Assembly (NCBI GenBank): GCA_025998675.1
Contig: AP024673.1
Span: 1,453,221-1,517,220, forward strand
Length of the DNA: 64,000 nt
Direction: 5' to 3'
From: Fimbriimonadales bacterium
GTDB taxonomy: Bacteria; Armatimonadota; Fimbriimonadia; Fimbriimonadales; GBS-DC
The stretch's first letter is position 1; every line of letters begins with the position of its first letter. Shown here piece after piece: positions 8,553 to 17,137 of this stretch. The translations under genes were made by a program, and so were the position numbers. The notes under the pieces are model-generated. The model was not told the origin of the DNA. It saw nothing but the letters and a program-made list of their open reading frames with translations, and searched no databases.

Positions 8553-9382
8553 GACACCCTTGCCGTGAACTGGAACGACATATCGAGAGTGGAGCGGAGC
8601 ATCTGCCCGACGCCCTGCGGGCGCACCTGACAGCGTGCGCCCGATGTCAGCGTGCGTGGCGGCTGCACGCGGCGTACCGCCGCGCCCTGCAGGCGGCTCG
8701 GCGCGAGCCGACGCCCGCATGCGAGTTGCCCTGGTCGCGCGTGCAGGCGCAAATCGCGGCGCGCGCGGTAAGCCGACGCCCTGCGCGATGGCTAAGCCCT
8801 GCGCTGGCGTGGGGGACGGCAATTGTCGTTGCGCTGGCGATAGGCGCGGCGCTGTTCCCGACGATGACGCAGCCGCGCGGCAAGACGCACGCACGGGCGA
8901 CTCACGAGCATCTTATGCCTGCGCCTGCGGACATGGCGCATGCTGAGGCGCTGGACGCGGACGCTCCCGCACAGGCAATCGCCCGCGCCGAAAACGCGCC
9001 CCGTGCGCCCGCAACGACCATCGTTGCGCAGGCGACGCCCCGCATGCACGAATCTGCGCGCCTGCAGTCGCCCGAAGCAAAGTCGCCGCCGCCCCCCATG
9101 CGCGCGAGAGGTTCTGCGGCAGAGGCGAACAACATCCCAGAATCTGACCCCATGATGCGCGCGAGAGCCGTCCCGCACGAGGATGCGGCGTTCGTTATGG
9201 GGCAAGCGATGGCAGGGGGTACGCCCGATTTCGGATACGAGCAGGCGTTCGCCATCGCCAGCCTGCCGCTCACGCCCTTCGGGGTGGGCGACCAGTCGAC
9301 AGGCGTGGAATATTTGCCCATTCGTTATGGTACATCATCGTATGAGGGTTCCCATCATGAAGCAGTTATTGGCTCTTTTTAG
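8549..9382 (+). CDS. Membrane-anchored zinc-finger anti-sigma factor
   Basis: 277 residues. The N-terminal part has the HLTACARC motif (H-x3-C-x2-C) of putative zinc-finger anti-sigma domains, which hold ECF factors inactive. One membrane helix follows at about residues 82-104 (ALAWGTAIVVALAIGAALF), then an Ala/Pro-rich, low-complexity outer segment. The ATGA overlap with the sigma gene supports its being the cognate regulator. The 3' end overlaps the pseudo-HtrA gene by 26 bases. The outer segment has no recognised sensor domain. Confidence 0.85.
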   Translation: MRHPCRELERHIESGAEHLPDALRAHLTACARCQRAWRLHAAYRRALQAARREPTPACELPWSRVQAQIAARAVSRRPARWLSPALAWGTAIVVALAIGAALFPTMTQPRGKTHARATHEHLMPAPADMAHAEALDADAPAQAIARAENAPRAPATTIVAQATPRMHESARLQSPEAKSPPPPMRARGSAAEANNIPESDPMMRARAVPHEDAAFVMGQAMAGGTPDFGYEQAFAIASLPLTPFGVGDQSTGVEYLPIRYGTSSYEGSHHEAVIGSF

Positions 9383-10322
9383 TGTGTGTTTGTGTGTGCT
9401 GGGTCTGGCGCAGCAACCCTCGCTGCTGGAGCGCACGGGGCAGGAGGTGAGCCTCGTGGTCGAGCGCGCGCGCCCTGCCGTCGTGACGGTCGAAGCGCGG
9501 GTGGGCGGCAGGCTGGTGCGCAGCAGCGGGTTCGTCATCGACTCGGCAGGCTTCGTGGTGTGCGCGGCGGAGGGCGTGCGCGCCCAGCCGCAGGTCGCGC
9601 TCTACCTGCCCGAGGGCGAGGCGGTTCCCGCGCGCGTCGTCGGCGTGGATAACATCACGGGCATCGCCCTGCTGCGCACGGAGGGCAGTATGCGCCTGCA
9701 ATCCCTGAGCTGGGGCAGCTCCGAGCGGCTCACGCTCGGCTCGCCGCTGATTCTGATTGGCAATCGCAGCGGGCTGGAGGGCAGCGTCACGGTCGGCACG
9801 CTGGGCGGCAAAGACCGTGTGGGCGTGCGACGCGACAACCAGCGCGTGGTGTTGCTCCTGCAGTTCAACGGCACGGTCGGTTCAGGCGAGCCGGGCGCGC
9901 CGCTGCTCGACTCGCAGGGGCGCGTGGTTGGCGTGATGGTGGGCGAACTCGCGTCGGTGGAGGGCGCGCCTGTGTCGCCTGTGGCGGTGGTCGGCTTCGC
10001 CGTGCCGTCTGAAATTGCCCAGCGTGTGGCGACTGACCTGCGCACGAAAGGGCGCGCGGAACACGCATGGCTGGGCGTCGACTACCAGGGGTTGCCGAGC
10101 GGCGTCGTCGTGCGCCGCGTGGCGGCGGGCAGCCCCGCCCAGCAGGCAGGCGTGCAGGTGGGCGACCTCATCGTGCAATACAACGAGAAGCCCATCCGCA
10201 CCGCGTCCGACCTCACGCGCGAACTCTACTTCGCCCGACCCAACCAGCGGATTACGCTCACGGTGATGCGCGAAGGGCAACAGGCGCGTCTGACCATCAC
10301 GCTGGGCATGCAGTCGCTGTGA
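9357..10322 (+). CDS. HtrA/DegP-like PDZ protein lacking the catalytic triad
   Basis: 321 residues: signal peptide (about 1-18), a trypsin-like S1C domain and a C-terminal PDZ domain (about 225-315). The fold signatures SSGFVIDSAGFVV and APLLDSQGRVVGV are clear, but all three catalytic positions are changed: the TNAH position reads CAAE (Glu72 for His), the D-L-A position reads GIA (Gly102 for Asp), and GNSGGP reads GEPGAP (Pro179 for Ser). It should not cleave peptides. ATG 9357 is preferred because GAGGG lies 7-8 bases upstream. Placement after sigma and anti-sigma genes suggests a periplasmic sensor or chaperone role (inference). Confidence 0.85.
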   Translation: MKQLLALFSVCLCVLGLAQQPSLLERTGQEVSLVVERARPAVVTVEARVGGRLVRSSGFVIDSAGFVVCAAEGVRAQPQVALYLPEGEAVPARVVGVDNITGIALLRTEGSMRLQSLSWGSSERLTLGSPLILIGNRSGLEGSVTVGTLGGKDRVGVRRDNQRVVLLLQFNGTVGSGEPGAPLLDSQGRVVGVMVGELASVEGAPVSPVAVVGFAVPSEIAQRVATDLRTKGRAEHAWLGVDYQGLPSGVVVRRVAAGSPAQQAGVQVGDLIVQYNEKPIRTASDLTRELYFARPNQRITLTVMREGQQARLTITLGMQSL

Positions 10323-10323
10323 G

Positions 10324-11742
10324 CTACGCCGCCTGCGCAAGGCTATCCATCTGCAACAGACGCAGCTTGTTGCTGCCGTTCAGCGCGGCGAGTTTGTAGC
10401 ACTCCGCCAGCGTCGGGTAGTTGAAGATGGCTTTCAAAAAGTAGTCCACTGTCGCGCGGAAGGCAATCGCCATCTGCCCGATGTGGATCAGCTCGGTTGC
10501 CCCTGTGCCGATGGCATGCACGCCGAGAATCTCGCGCGTCTGCTCGTGGATGAGCATCTTGAGCATGCCGTTCGTGTCGCCGAGCAGTTGCCCGCGCGCC
10601 GTCTCGCGATAGTGCGCCACGCCGACCTCGTAGGGCACGCCCTCGCGCGTGAGTTGCTCCTCGGTCTTACCGACCGTCGCGATTTCGGGGATGGTGTAGA
10701 TGCCGTAGGGGAACAGAGGGCAGCTCTGCTCAACAGGCTCCCCGCAAGCGTGGCAGGCGGCGACGCGCCCCTGCTCCATCGAGGTGCTTGCCAGCGCGGG
10801 GAAGCCGACCACATCGCCTACGGCGTAGATGTGCGGGATGGCGGTCTGGAACCGCTCGTTGACCTGCAGGCGTCCGCGCGAGTCGGGCTCCAGCCCGATT
10901 TTCTCCAGCCCCAGCGTGGCGGTCGCGCCCTGCCTGCCGATGCAATACAGCAGCGCGTCCGCGCGCAGGTGCTTGCCGCTGGCTAAGGTCGCCTCCACCA
11001 GCCCGCACGGCAGCGCCTGCACCTGCTGCACCTGCTCCCCTAAACGCAGGGTGATGTCCGAGGCGCGCATGTGGTACTGTAGGGCTTCACTGATTTCGGC
11101 GTCCAGAAACTCCAGCAGGCGCGTGCGCGCCTCCACCAGAATCACGCGCACGCCCAGCAGGTTCATCATGCAGGCGTACTCCACGCCGATGACCCCGCCG
11201 CCCACGATAATCAGCGTCTTCGGCAGACGCGGCAGGCGCAGGAACGAATCGCTGTCCACCACATGGCAGTCGTCGAAGGGGATATGCGACGGACGCGCGG
11301 GAACCGTGCCCACCGCCAGAATAATCGACTCCGCCCGCGCCAGCTCGTGCCCCGACGGCTGAATCACGCGCACGGTATGCTCGTCCTCAAAGTAGGCGTT
11401 GCCCCACAGGAGCATCACGCCGTTTTTCTGCAGGTGTTCGTGCAGCACTGCCTGCTCGACGCGGATGATGTGCTGGCACTGGGCGACCAGCTCCTGAATC
11501 GAGAGGGTTTGCGGCGCGGCGGGAAGGGCGTCGTGCGCGAACGCGCTGCGGCGTCCCGTGAGTTGCAGAATCGCTTCCCGCAGCGCCTTGCTGGGAATGG
11601 TGCCTGTGTGCAGGCACACGCCGCCCAGATGGGTCTGCCGCTCGACGATGGCGACGCTCCGCCCCAGCTTGGCGGCTTGAATGGCGGCGCGCTGCCCCGC
11701 AGGACCGCTGCCAATCACCAGCACATCCACCTGCCGCATCAT
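10324..11742 (-). CDS. sthA: Soluble pyridine nucleotide transhydrogenase
   Basis: 472 residues, FAD flavoprotein of the disulfide-reductase family, exchanging hydride between NADPH and NAD+. It has two Rossmann motifs (VIGSGPAGQRAA and IIVGGGVIGVEYA), the FAD motif YAVGDVVG, and GVCLHTGTIPSKALRE. In that last motif one redox cysteine of lipoamide dehydrogenase is replaced by Thr, the SthA hallmark. ATG 11742 (or 11739) is chosen because upstream residues are not family-like. It converges tail to tail with the HtrA-like gene, one base between the stops. Confidence 0.92.
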   Translation of the reverse strand: MMRQVDVLVIGSGPAGQRAAIQAAKLGRSVAIVERQTHLGGVCLHTGTIPSKALREAILQLTGRRSAFAHDALPAAPQTLSIQELVAQCQHIIRVEQAVLHEHLQKNGVMLLWGNAYFEDEHTVRVIQPSGHELARAESIILAVGTVPARPSHIPFDDCHVVDSDSFLRLPRLPKTLIIVGGGVIGVEYACMMNLLGVRVILVEARTRLLEFLDAEISEALQYHMRASDITLRLGEQVQQVQALPCGLVEATLASGKHLRADALLYCIGRQGATATLGLEKIGLEPDSRGRLQVNERFQTAIPHIYAVGDVVGFPALASTSMEQGRVAACHACGEPVEQSCPLFPYGIYTIPEIATVGKTEEQLTREGVPYEVGVAHYRETARGQLLGDTNGMLKMLIHEQTREILGVHAIGTGATELIHIGQMAIAFRATVDYFLKAIFNYPTLAECYKLAALNGSNKLRLLQMDSLAQAA

Positions 11743-11824
11743 GGGACTTATTCCACATGCGGCGCTCCAAAAGATACCCCCCCGAACGACGGTGTTCAGG
11801 GGGTAGACGGAAGGGAAAGAACGC

Positions 11825-12067
11825 TTAGCGTCCGCCTTTGCCCGGGGGCGTCGGTAAACCGCTCGCCGGCTGCGCGGGCTGCGGCGCATAGCCGCCGTAG
11901 CCGCCTCCCGGACCCGAAACCGTACCGGGCGGCGGCTCCGTCGGGCGCGGACCGTTCGGATCGATCTCAATAAAATCGCTCCGGGGTCCACTCATCGACT
12001 GCCAGGCGAACACGCCCAGCGCCAGCAGCACGACCGCAATCAGCACATAAATCAGGTTTTTGTTCAT
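11825..12067 (-). CDS. Small single-pass membrane protein with Pro/Gly-rich tail
   Basis: 80 residues: an N-terminal membrane helix (about 5-23, LIYVLIAVVLLALGVFAW) and a polar Pro/Gly-rich tail ending GKGGR. It lies 8 bases downstream of the prepilin-like gene on the same strand. A protein of the same design sits in the same position after the second prepilin-like gene (31739-31960), so the two-gene unit is repeated in this window. Function is unknown; a role with the pseudopilin, such as assembly or retention, is inferred from context only. Confidence 0.7.
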   Translation of the reverse strand: MNKNLIYVLIAVVLLALGVFAWQSMSGPRSDFIEIDPNGPRPTEPPPGTVSGPGGGYGGYAPQPAQPASGLPTPPGKGGR

Positions 12068-12075
12068 CGCTCACC

Positions 12076-12942
12076 TCACTGCTGTCCGCCCCAGACATAG
12101 GCGCTGGGGTCGGTAATCGCATAGGTCGCCGGGTTGACCCCTGCCAGCAGGTCATAGGGATGGCGCACCGCCTTCACATGCCCATCGACCCACGCCACAT
12201 TCGCAATCCCGCTGTGATGTGGGAACTGCGCACCGCTCTGCACCAGTCGCTGGCGGTTGTGCCAGGGCCATGTGCCGCCGTACTTGCGCCAGTAGTTTGC
12301 GCCGCCTGGCTGCTCGTTGATTGCCCAGCCGCCAAACCAGTAGGCAGCGTTGGAGCCAACATAGCTGGGCGCTTCGACGAACCAGTTGCCGCCGCCCTGA
12401 CCTTCGCCGCTGCTGTTGGCGTCCCATACGCTATCCACCAGCATCACCGTCCCTGCAGGGCGGTAGACGCCCGCCAGAGAAATACCTCTGTGCTTGGCGT
12501 TGCTGTCCATCGGGCTGAGATAGAGGTGATTGTAGCCCAGATTGGTCTTGATGCCGTAGCAGTATGAGACATCGTTGCCGACGCTGCACCAGGCTTCAAT
12601 CAGGATACTGTCGTTCGCCTGCGGATCGGACGGGCAGCGGAACACCTGCCAGTTCTTAACATACGACTGCACCAGCTGCGGCCACACGCGGTCGCCTTGG
12701 TTCGGGTCGTAGGTCACAAAGAAGCTCGCGGGCGAAGTCATCAGGGGCACCATCGTCTCGTCGTAGTCCTGAATGTACATCAAGACCGCCTTGACGCCCT
12801 GATTGAAGTTGCTAATGCACGCGGTCTTTCGGGCGCTTTCACGCGCCTGCGCAAACACAGGAAACAGGATCGCCGCCAGAATGGCGATGATCGCAATCAC
12901 GACCAGCAACTCAATAAGGGTGAAACCTACTCGCTTACGCAT
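12076..12942 (-). CDS. Prepilin-like protein, DUF1559 type (locus 1)
   Basis: 288 residues. The type IV prepilin N-terminus [17 protein letters not shown] has a basic leader, the G-F cleavage site and Glu at +5; [12 protein letters not shown] follows. The middle has cysteines (FRCPSDPQ) and the C-terminal part has [11 protein letters not shown], the H/DG motif of the family. Such proteins are expanded in Planctomycetes and Armatimonadota and are thought to be pseudopilins. ATG 12942 gives the normal short leader. It is upstream of the small membrane protein at 11825 and divergent from efp. The export substrate is unknown. Confidence 0.88.
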   Translation of the reverse strand: MRKRVGFTLIELLVVIAIIAILAAILFPVFAQARESARKTACISNFNQGVKAVLMYIQDYDETMVPLMTSPASFFVTYDPNQGDRVWPQLVQSYVKNWQVFRCPSDPQANDSILIEAWCSVGNDVSYCYGIKTNLGYNHLYLSPMDSNAKHRGISLAGVYRPAGTVMLVDSVWDANSSGEGQGGGNWFVEAPSYVGSNAAYWFGGWAINEQPGGANYWRKYGGTWPWHNRQRLVQSGAQFPHHSGIANVAWVDGHVKAVRHPYDLLAGVNPATYAITDPSAYVWGGQQ

Positions 12943-12992
12943 AATAAACTTGTAGATTGCTCGCCTGATTACCAGACAAGCGCAAAAACGGG

Positions 12993-12998
12993 TACAAT
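12993..12998 (+). promoter_or_regulatory. -10 element TACAAT of efp
   Basis: GGTACAAT followed by a short leader with AAGGAGG (13009-13015), 6 bases before ATG 13022: an ordinary SD-led start, in contrast with the leaderless promoters nearby. Confidence 0.6.
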
Positions 12999-13021
12999 CA
13001 CTGTGGTTAAGGAGGCAAGAT

Positions 13022-13594
13022 ATGGTAGACACGAGCGATTTCCGCAGTGGGCTGAACATTATCTTAGACGACGAAATCCATACGATTCTGGAGTACCAGC
13101 AGTCGCATCAGGGGCGCGGGAGCGCGATTGTACGGGCGCGCCTGAAACGCCTGCGCGACGGCGCGATTTTCGAGCGCACCTTCAAATCGGGCGAACGCTT
13201 CCCGCAAGCGTATCTGGAGCGCAAGCAGATGCAGACCCTCTACCGCGACGGCGACGACTGGGTCGTGATGGATTCGTATACCTTCGACCAGATTCATGTG
13301 CCCGTGTCGCAGTTTGGCGACGGCGCGAAGTTCCTCAAAGACGGCATGGAGGTCTACCTGCTCTACTTCAACGATCAGATTGTGGGGGCGGATGTGCCCG
13401 ACTTTGTGGAGCTAACGGTGGCGGAGACGGACCCGAACTTTCGGGGCGACACGGCGTCGGGCGGCTCCAAGCCCGCGAAGCTGGAGACGGGCGCGGTGAT
13501 TCAGGTGCCTTTCCATATTGAGGTCGGCGATGTGTTGAAGGTGAACACGCGCGAGGGCGTCTATGTCGAGCGCGTGCGCAAGGGCGGCGGCTAA
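13022..13594 (+). CDS. efp: Translation elongation factor P
   Basis: 190 residues, three beta-barrel domains of EF-P, which relieves ribosomes stalled at polyproline. The tip loop of domain I reads HQGRGSA, so the residue facing the peptidyl-transferase centre is Arg, as in Thermus, not the Lys of E. coli. The C-terminal signature [17 protein letters not shown] is present. A strong SD site precedes ATG 13022. The stop overlaps the stop of the convergent histidine kinase gene. No EpmA or EarP modification gene is in the window. Confidence 0.95.
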   Translation: MVDTSDFRSGLNIILDDEIHTILEYQQSHQGRGSAIVRARLKRLRDGAIFERTFKSGERFPQAYLERKQMQTLYRDGDDWVVMDSYTFDQIHVPVSQFGDGAKFLKDGMEVYLLYFNDQIVGADVPDFVELTVAETDPNFRGDTASGGSKPAKLETGAVIQVPFHIEVGDVLKVNTREGVYVERVRKGGG

Positions 13595-15123
13595 TCGCCC
13601 GCGAGAATCCGCCGCACCTTCGCTGAGAGCTGCGCCATCGTGAACGGCTTGGCGAGGAACTCGACGCCCGGCTTGACCTCGCCGCGCTCGATGACCGTGT
13701 TTTCGGTGTAGCCCGACACGAAGAGCGTCTTCATAGTGGGGTGCATCACGCTGAGCGCGCGCGCCAGCTCGCCGCCGCGCATCTCGGGCAACACCACATC
13801 GGTGATAAGCAAATCGGGCGCGTGCGCGGCGGCAATCTGGAACGCCTCCTGCGGGCGGCTCGCTTCCAGTACCGTGTAGCCCAGCGCGCGCAGCATTTCG
13901 CTCATCGTATGGCGCACTTCGTCGTTATCCTCAACGATTAACACGACGCCGCTGCCGGGTTGCACAGAGGTTTCTGTGGGATGCGCCCGCAGCGGCTTTA
14001 CCTCTTCGTACACGCGCGGCAGGTAGATTTTGAAGGTCGTGCCCTTGCCCGGCTCGCTGTAGACCCAGATATGTCCGCGCGCCTGATTGATAATCCCATG
14101 CACGGTCGCCAGCCCCAGCCCGGTACCGCCCGCGCGCCCCGTATAGAACGGCTCGAAGATGTGGGGGAGGTGTTCGGGGGCGATTCCCTCGCCCGTGTCG
14201 GTGATGCTGATAAGCACATACTCGCCCGGTTGCACGCCCCAGTGCTGGCTGGTGTAGACTTCATCCAGCGTCACATTTTGCGTCTCTACCGTGAGCTTGC
14301 CGCCGTTGGGCATCGCCTGTCGCGCATTGGAGGTCAGATTGACCAGTACCTGCTCCAGTTGCACGGGGTCGGCGCGCACGGCTCCCGTCCGTTCATCCAG
14401 CAGGCATTCGAGCTGAACATCTTCGCCCAGCACGCGCTGCAGGAAGGGCGTGAGCTGTTGCAGGTGTTCGTTCACGCTCATCGCCTGGGGCGCAATCACG
14501 CGCCGCCGCGCGAAGGCAAGCAGCTGGCTCACCAGCTGGCTGGCGCGCTCAACCGCCTCCAGAATCTGCAGCAGATGGGCGCGGGCGGGCGCATTCTCGG
14601 CAAGCTGGAGTAGCGCCAGCTCCGTGAACCCGCTGATCGCCGCCAGCATATTGTTGAAATCGTGCGCAATCCCGCCTGCCAGTCGCCCGATGCTCTCCAT
14701 GCGCGTCGCCTGCTCCACCTGTTCCTGCAGGCGCTGAATCTCGGTGATGTCCACCGCCAAGCCCAGCACGCCGTCGACCGCGCCGTCCGCACTGCGCAAC
14801 GGCTCCAGGCGCGTTTGATAGAGACGCTTGCCCCACTGGAACTCGTACTCGACCGACTCGCCCTGCAGGGCGCGCCGATGCATCTGGAGCGGCAGAAAGT
14901 CGGGGTCTGTAGTCTGGAAATAGTCTGCAAGCGATACGCCCAGCAACTCATTTTCTCGCAGTCCCAGCGCGCGTAGCCCTGCGCCCAACGACGAGGTGAA
15001 GCGCAAATCGCGGTCTACCGTCCACATAATGGCGGGGAGCTGCCCCAGAATCAGGCGCAGGCGCTGATCCGAAGTCGGCTCAGGCGCACCGTCGGACGGT
15101 TTCAGTTGGTTGTTCACATTCAT
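13591..15123 (-). CDS. Hybrid sensor histidine kinase with PAS and receiver domains
   Basis: About 510 residues: PAS domain (about 24-130), HisKA with the phospho-accepting His in GRLAGGIAHDFNNML, HATPase with N box (LTSNARQAMPNGG), DTGEGIAPEHLPHIFEPFY and GGTGLGLATV, and a C-terminal receiver domain (VLIVEDNDEVR, phospho-acceptor Asp in LLITDVVLPEM, Lys in FLAKPF). There is no membrane segment, so it is a cytoplasmic sensor. AAGGAG abuts ATG 15123, so the GTG two codons later (15117), at proper spacing, may be the real start. No response-regulator partner is adjacent. Confidence 0.92.
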   Translation of the reverse strand: MNVNNQLKPSDGAPEPTSDQRLRLILGQLPAIMWTVDRDLRFTSSLGAGLRALGLRENELLGVSLADYFQTTDPDFLPLQMHRRALQGESVEYEFQWGKRLYQTRLEPLRSADGAVDGVLGLAVDITEIQRLQEQVEQATRMESIGRLAGGIAHDFNNMLAAISGFTELALLQLAENAPARAHLLQILEAVERASQLVSQLLAFARRRVIAPQAMSVNEHLQQLTPFLQRVLGEDVQLECLLDERTGAVRADPVQLEQVLVNLTSNARQAMPNGGKLTVETQNVTLDEVYTSQHWGVQPGEYVLISITDTGEGIAPEHLPHIFEPFYTGRAGGTGLGLATVHGIINQARGHIWVYSEPGKGTTFKIYLPRVYEEVKPLRAHPTETSVQPGSGVVLIVEDNDEVRHTMSEMLRALGYTVLEASRPQEAFQIAAAHAPDLLITDVVLPEMRGGELARALSVMHPTMKTLFVSGYTENTVIERGEVKPGVEFLAKPFTMAQLSAKVRRILAGD

Positions 15124-15234
15124 CTCCTTGCGCCTCAGCCCATAACCGCGCGAGAGAAGGACGCGACCGCATGGTACCTGATTTTTATTTTTTGCAGAAC
15201 ATTACACGCCCGTGCGAGTCTATGTAAGGCAAGG

Positions 15235-15240
15235 TACAAT
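15235..15240 (+). promoter_or_regulatory. -10 element TACAAT of the M28 peptidase gene
   Basis: GGTACAAT, then the SD site GAGGTG at 15247-15252 and ATG 15258. The short leader is SD-led. Confidence 0.55.
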
Positions 15241-15257
15241 CCTATCGAGGTGCTGCT

Positions 15258-17021
15258 ATGAGACGAATCGGTGTGATGATTGGCGTTGTCTGGCTTGTCG
15301 CGCTGGCGCTGGCGGACCGCACAAGCGTTTCGGTCAGCAATCTGCAGGCGCATGTGAAGTATCTCTCGTCGCCGGAGCTGGAAGGGCGATTTGCGATTGC
15401 GCCCGGCGCGCACAAAGCGGCGGACTATATCGCGCGCGTGTTCGAACAATCGGGACTGGAGCCGAAAGGCACGAACGGCTATTTTCAGGATTGGGAGCTG
15501 ACGCTGGGCTTCAAGCCGGGCGCGGAGAACCATCTCAAGATTCGCGGGGGGCGTGTGTGGGAAGCGCCCGCCGAAGCGATTCGCCCGCTGAACCTGACCG
15601 CGAACACGAAGGTCGAGGGCGAGCTGGTGTTTGTGGGCTACGGTATTTCGCAGCCGAACGCGGGCTACGACGACTACGCTACGGTCGATGTGACGGGCAA
15701 GATTGCGGTGATTTTGCGCGGCGCGCCGGGCTGGGAAGGGGTCAGCCCGGACATCCAGCGCGCGGCGCGCATCCCGCAGAAGGTCCAGACCGCCCTGCAG
15801 AAGGGCGCGGCGGGCGTGATTCTGGTAAACCTGCCGGAGAACGATCGTCTGCTGCCGCTGGGCATGCGCGGGCGCGCCCCCGCTGCGAACGCCGCGATAC
15901 TGAATGTACAGGCGTCTGTCGGCGACAAACTGCTTCAGTCGCTGGGGCTGACCATCGCCGAGGCAGTCAAGCGCATCAACGAGAAAGGACTGCCCATGAG
16001 CGCGAATCTGAATATTACTGCCGAGATGGTCGCTTCGATTGAGCCGAATCGCGGCGTCGCGCGCAATGTGGTGGGCTTCATTCCGGGCAACGACCCGCAA
16101 CTGCGCAACGAGGTGATTGTGATTGGCGCGCACTATGACCATCTCGGCTACGGCGAGGTGGGGTCGCTTGCCCCAGAGCCGGGCGACATCCATCCCGGCG
16201 CGGACGACAACGCTTCGGGCACGGCGGCGATTATGGAGCTGGCGCGCCTGCTGGCGCAGAACCGCGACCGGCTCAAGCGTAGCGTGCTGGTAATCGCCTT
16301 CTCCGCCGAAGAGGAGGGCTTGCTCGGCGCAGAGTATTTTGTGCAGAACCCGACCGTGCCGCGCGAGAACATCGTCGCCATGCTCAACTTCGACATGGTG
16401 GGGCGGATGAACAACAATCGCGTCTCGGTCAGCGGCGTCGGCACGGCTGCCGCATGGGAAGGCATCCTCAAAGCGGCGAACACGGAGAACCTGACCCTGC
16501 AGCTGAGCCAGTCGGCGTCGGGCGGCAGCGACCATATGCCGTTTATGCGCCGCGAGATCCCTGCCCTGTTCTTCTTCACGGGCATGCACCCCGACTACCA
16601 TCGCCCGTCGGACACATGGGAGAAGATTAACTACGAGGGTCAGGCGCAGATAGTCGCGCTGGCGGAGCGCGTGGTGTATGACCTCGCCAGTCGCTCGGAG
16701 CGGCTCAAGTTCACCCGCCCGCAGCAACCCCAGCCCCAGCAGGGCGCGTCGCGCGGCGGCTTCCGCGTGCGCATCGGGCTAATCCCCAGCTACTCAGAGC
16801 AAGAGGGCGTGCTGCTGGATGGCGTCGCGCCCGGCTCGCCTGCGGAGCAAGCAGGTCTCAAAGCAGGCGACCGCATCGTTGCCGTCATGGGGCAGCGCGT
16901 CAAAAACATCGAGGAGCTGACCAGCCTCTACGAGAAGATGGAGCCGGGCAAGCCCGTGGAGTTCACCATCGTCCGCGAGGGGAAAGAGATCAAGCTGCAG
17001 GTGACGCCTGCGTCGCCCTGA
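15258..17021 (+). CDS. Secreted M28 aminopeptidase with PA and PDZ domains
   Basis: 587 residues: signal peptide (1-19), protease-associated insertion (about 110-255), M28 zinc peptidase core and a C-terminal PDZ domain (about 500-585). Metal-site motifs are GAHYDHLGYG, HPGADDNASGTAA, FSAEEEGLLGAEYF and LNFDMVGR, with the last ligand in HPDYHRPSDT. It probably removes N-terminal residues from peptides in the periplasm or outside the cell. The PDZ domain may bind C-termini. Its stop is followed immediately by a TIR-bounded repeat element shared with the convergent nuclease gene. Confidence 0.9.
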   Translation: MRRIGVMIGVVWLVALALADRTSVSVSNLQAHVKYLSSPELEGRFAIAPGAHKAADYIARVFEQSGLEPKGTNGYFQDWELTLGFKPGAENHLKIRGGRVWEAPAEAIRPLNLTANTKVEGELVFVGYGISQPNAGYDDYATVDVTGKIAVILRGAPGWEGVSPDIQRAARIPQKVQTALQKGAAGVILVNLPENDRLLPLGMRGRAPAANAAILNVQASVGDKLLQSLGLTIAEAVKRINEKGLPMSANLNITAEMVASIEPNRGVARNVVGFIPGNDPQLRNEVIVIGAHYDHLGYGEVGSLAPEPGDIHPGADDNASGTAAIMELARLLAQNRDRLKRSVLVIAFSAEEEGLLGAEYFVQNPTVPRENIVAMLNFDMVGRMNNNRVSVSGVGTAAAWEGILKAANTENLTLQLSQSASGGSDHMPFMRREIPALFFFTGMHPDYHRPSDTWEKINYEGQAQIVALAERVVYDLASRSERLKFTRPQQPQPQQGASRGGFRVRIGLIPSYSEQEGVLLDGVAPGSPAEQAGLKAGDRIVAVMGQRVKNIEELTSLYEKMEPGKPVEFTIVREGKEIKLQVTPASP

Positions 17022-17026
17022 TGGGA

Positions 17027-17137
17027 CAAACTGCTTGACGCAGTTCCATAAGCCCCTTCTCGTAAGGTTCCCCCTGCGCACAGGGGGAACCAGAAGGAGG
17101 GGGAATTAACGAACTCTGCCGCGCCGATTGTATTAGC
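17027..17137 (+). mobile_element. TIR-bounded hairpin element 1 (MITE-like)
   Basis: About 110 bp between convergent stops. The right terminal repeat (17104-17137, with ACGAACTCTGCCGCGCCGAT) is clear and contains the stop of the convergent nuclease gene. The left terminal repeat (17027-17056) is degenerate. The cargo is an 11-bp perfect hairpin, GGTTCCCCCTG (17066-17076) and its complement (17081-17091) around CGCA, likely also a two-way terminator. Confidence 0.6.
17066..17091. terminator. Strong hairpin between convergent genes
   Basis: 11-bp GC-rich perfect stem with a 4-base loop, between the M28 peptidase stop and the nuclease stop. There is no long U run, so intrinsic termination is plausible but not certain. 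Confidence 0.5.

Noticed and set aside
9357-10322. Active DegP/HtrA serine protease
   Set aside because: All three catalytic positions are substituted (Glu72, Gly102, Pro179 by my alignment), so only the fold and PDZ domain are claimed.
15135-16727. 530-codon minus-strand frame opposite the M28 peptidase gene
   Set aside because: High GC leaves long antisense frames open. The plus-strand product has all M28 metal motifs, and the antisense product is rich in Arg/His/Ala/Gln with no domain.
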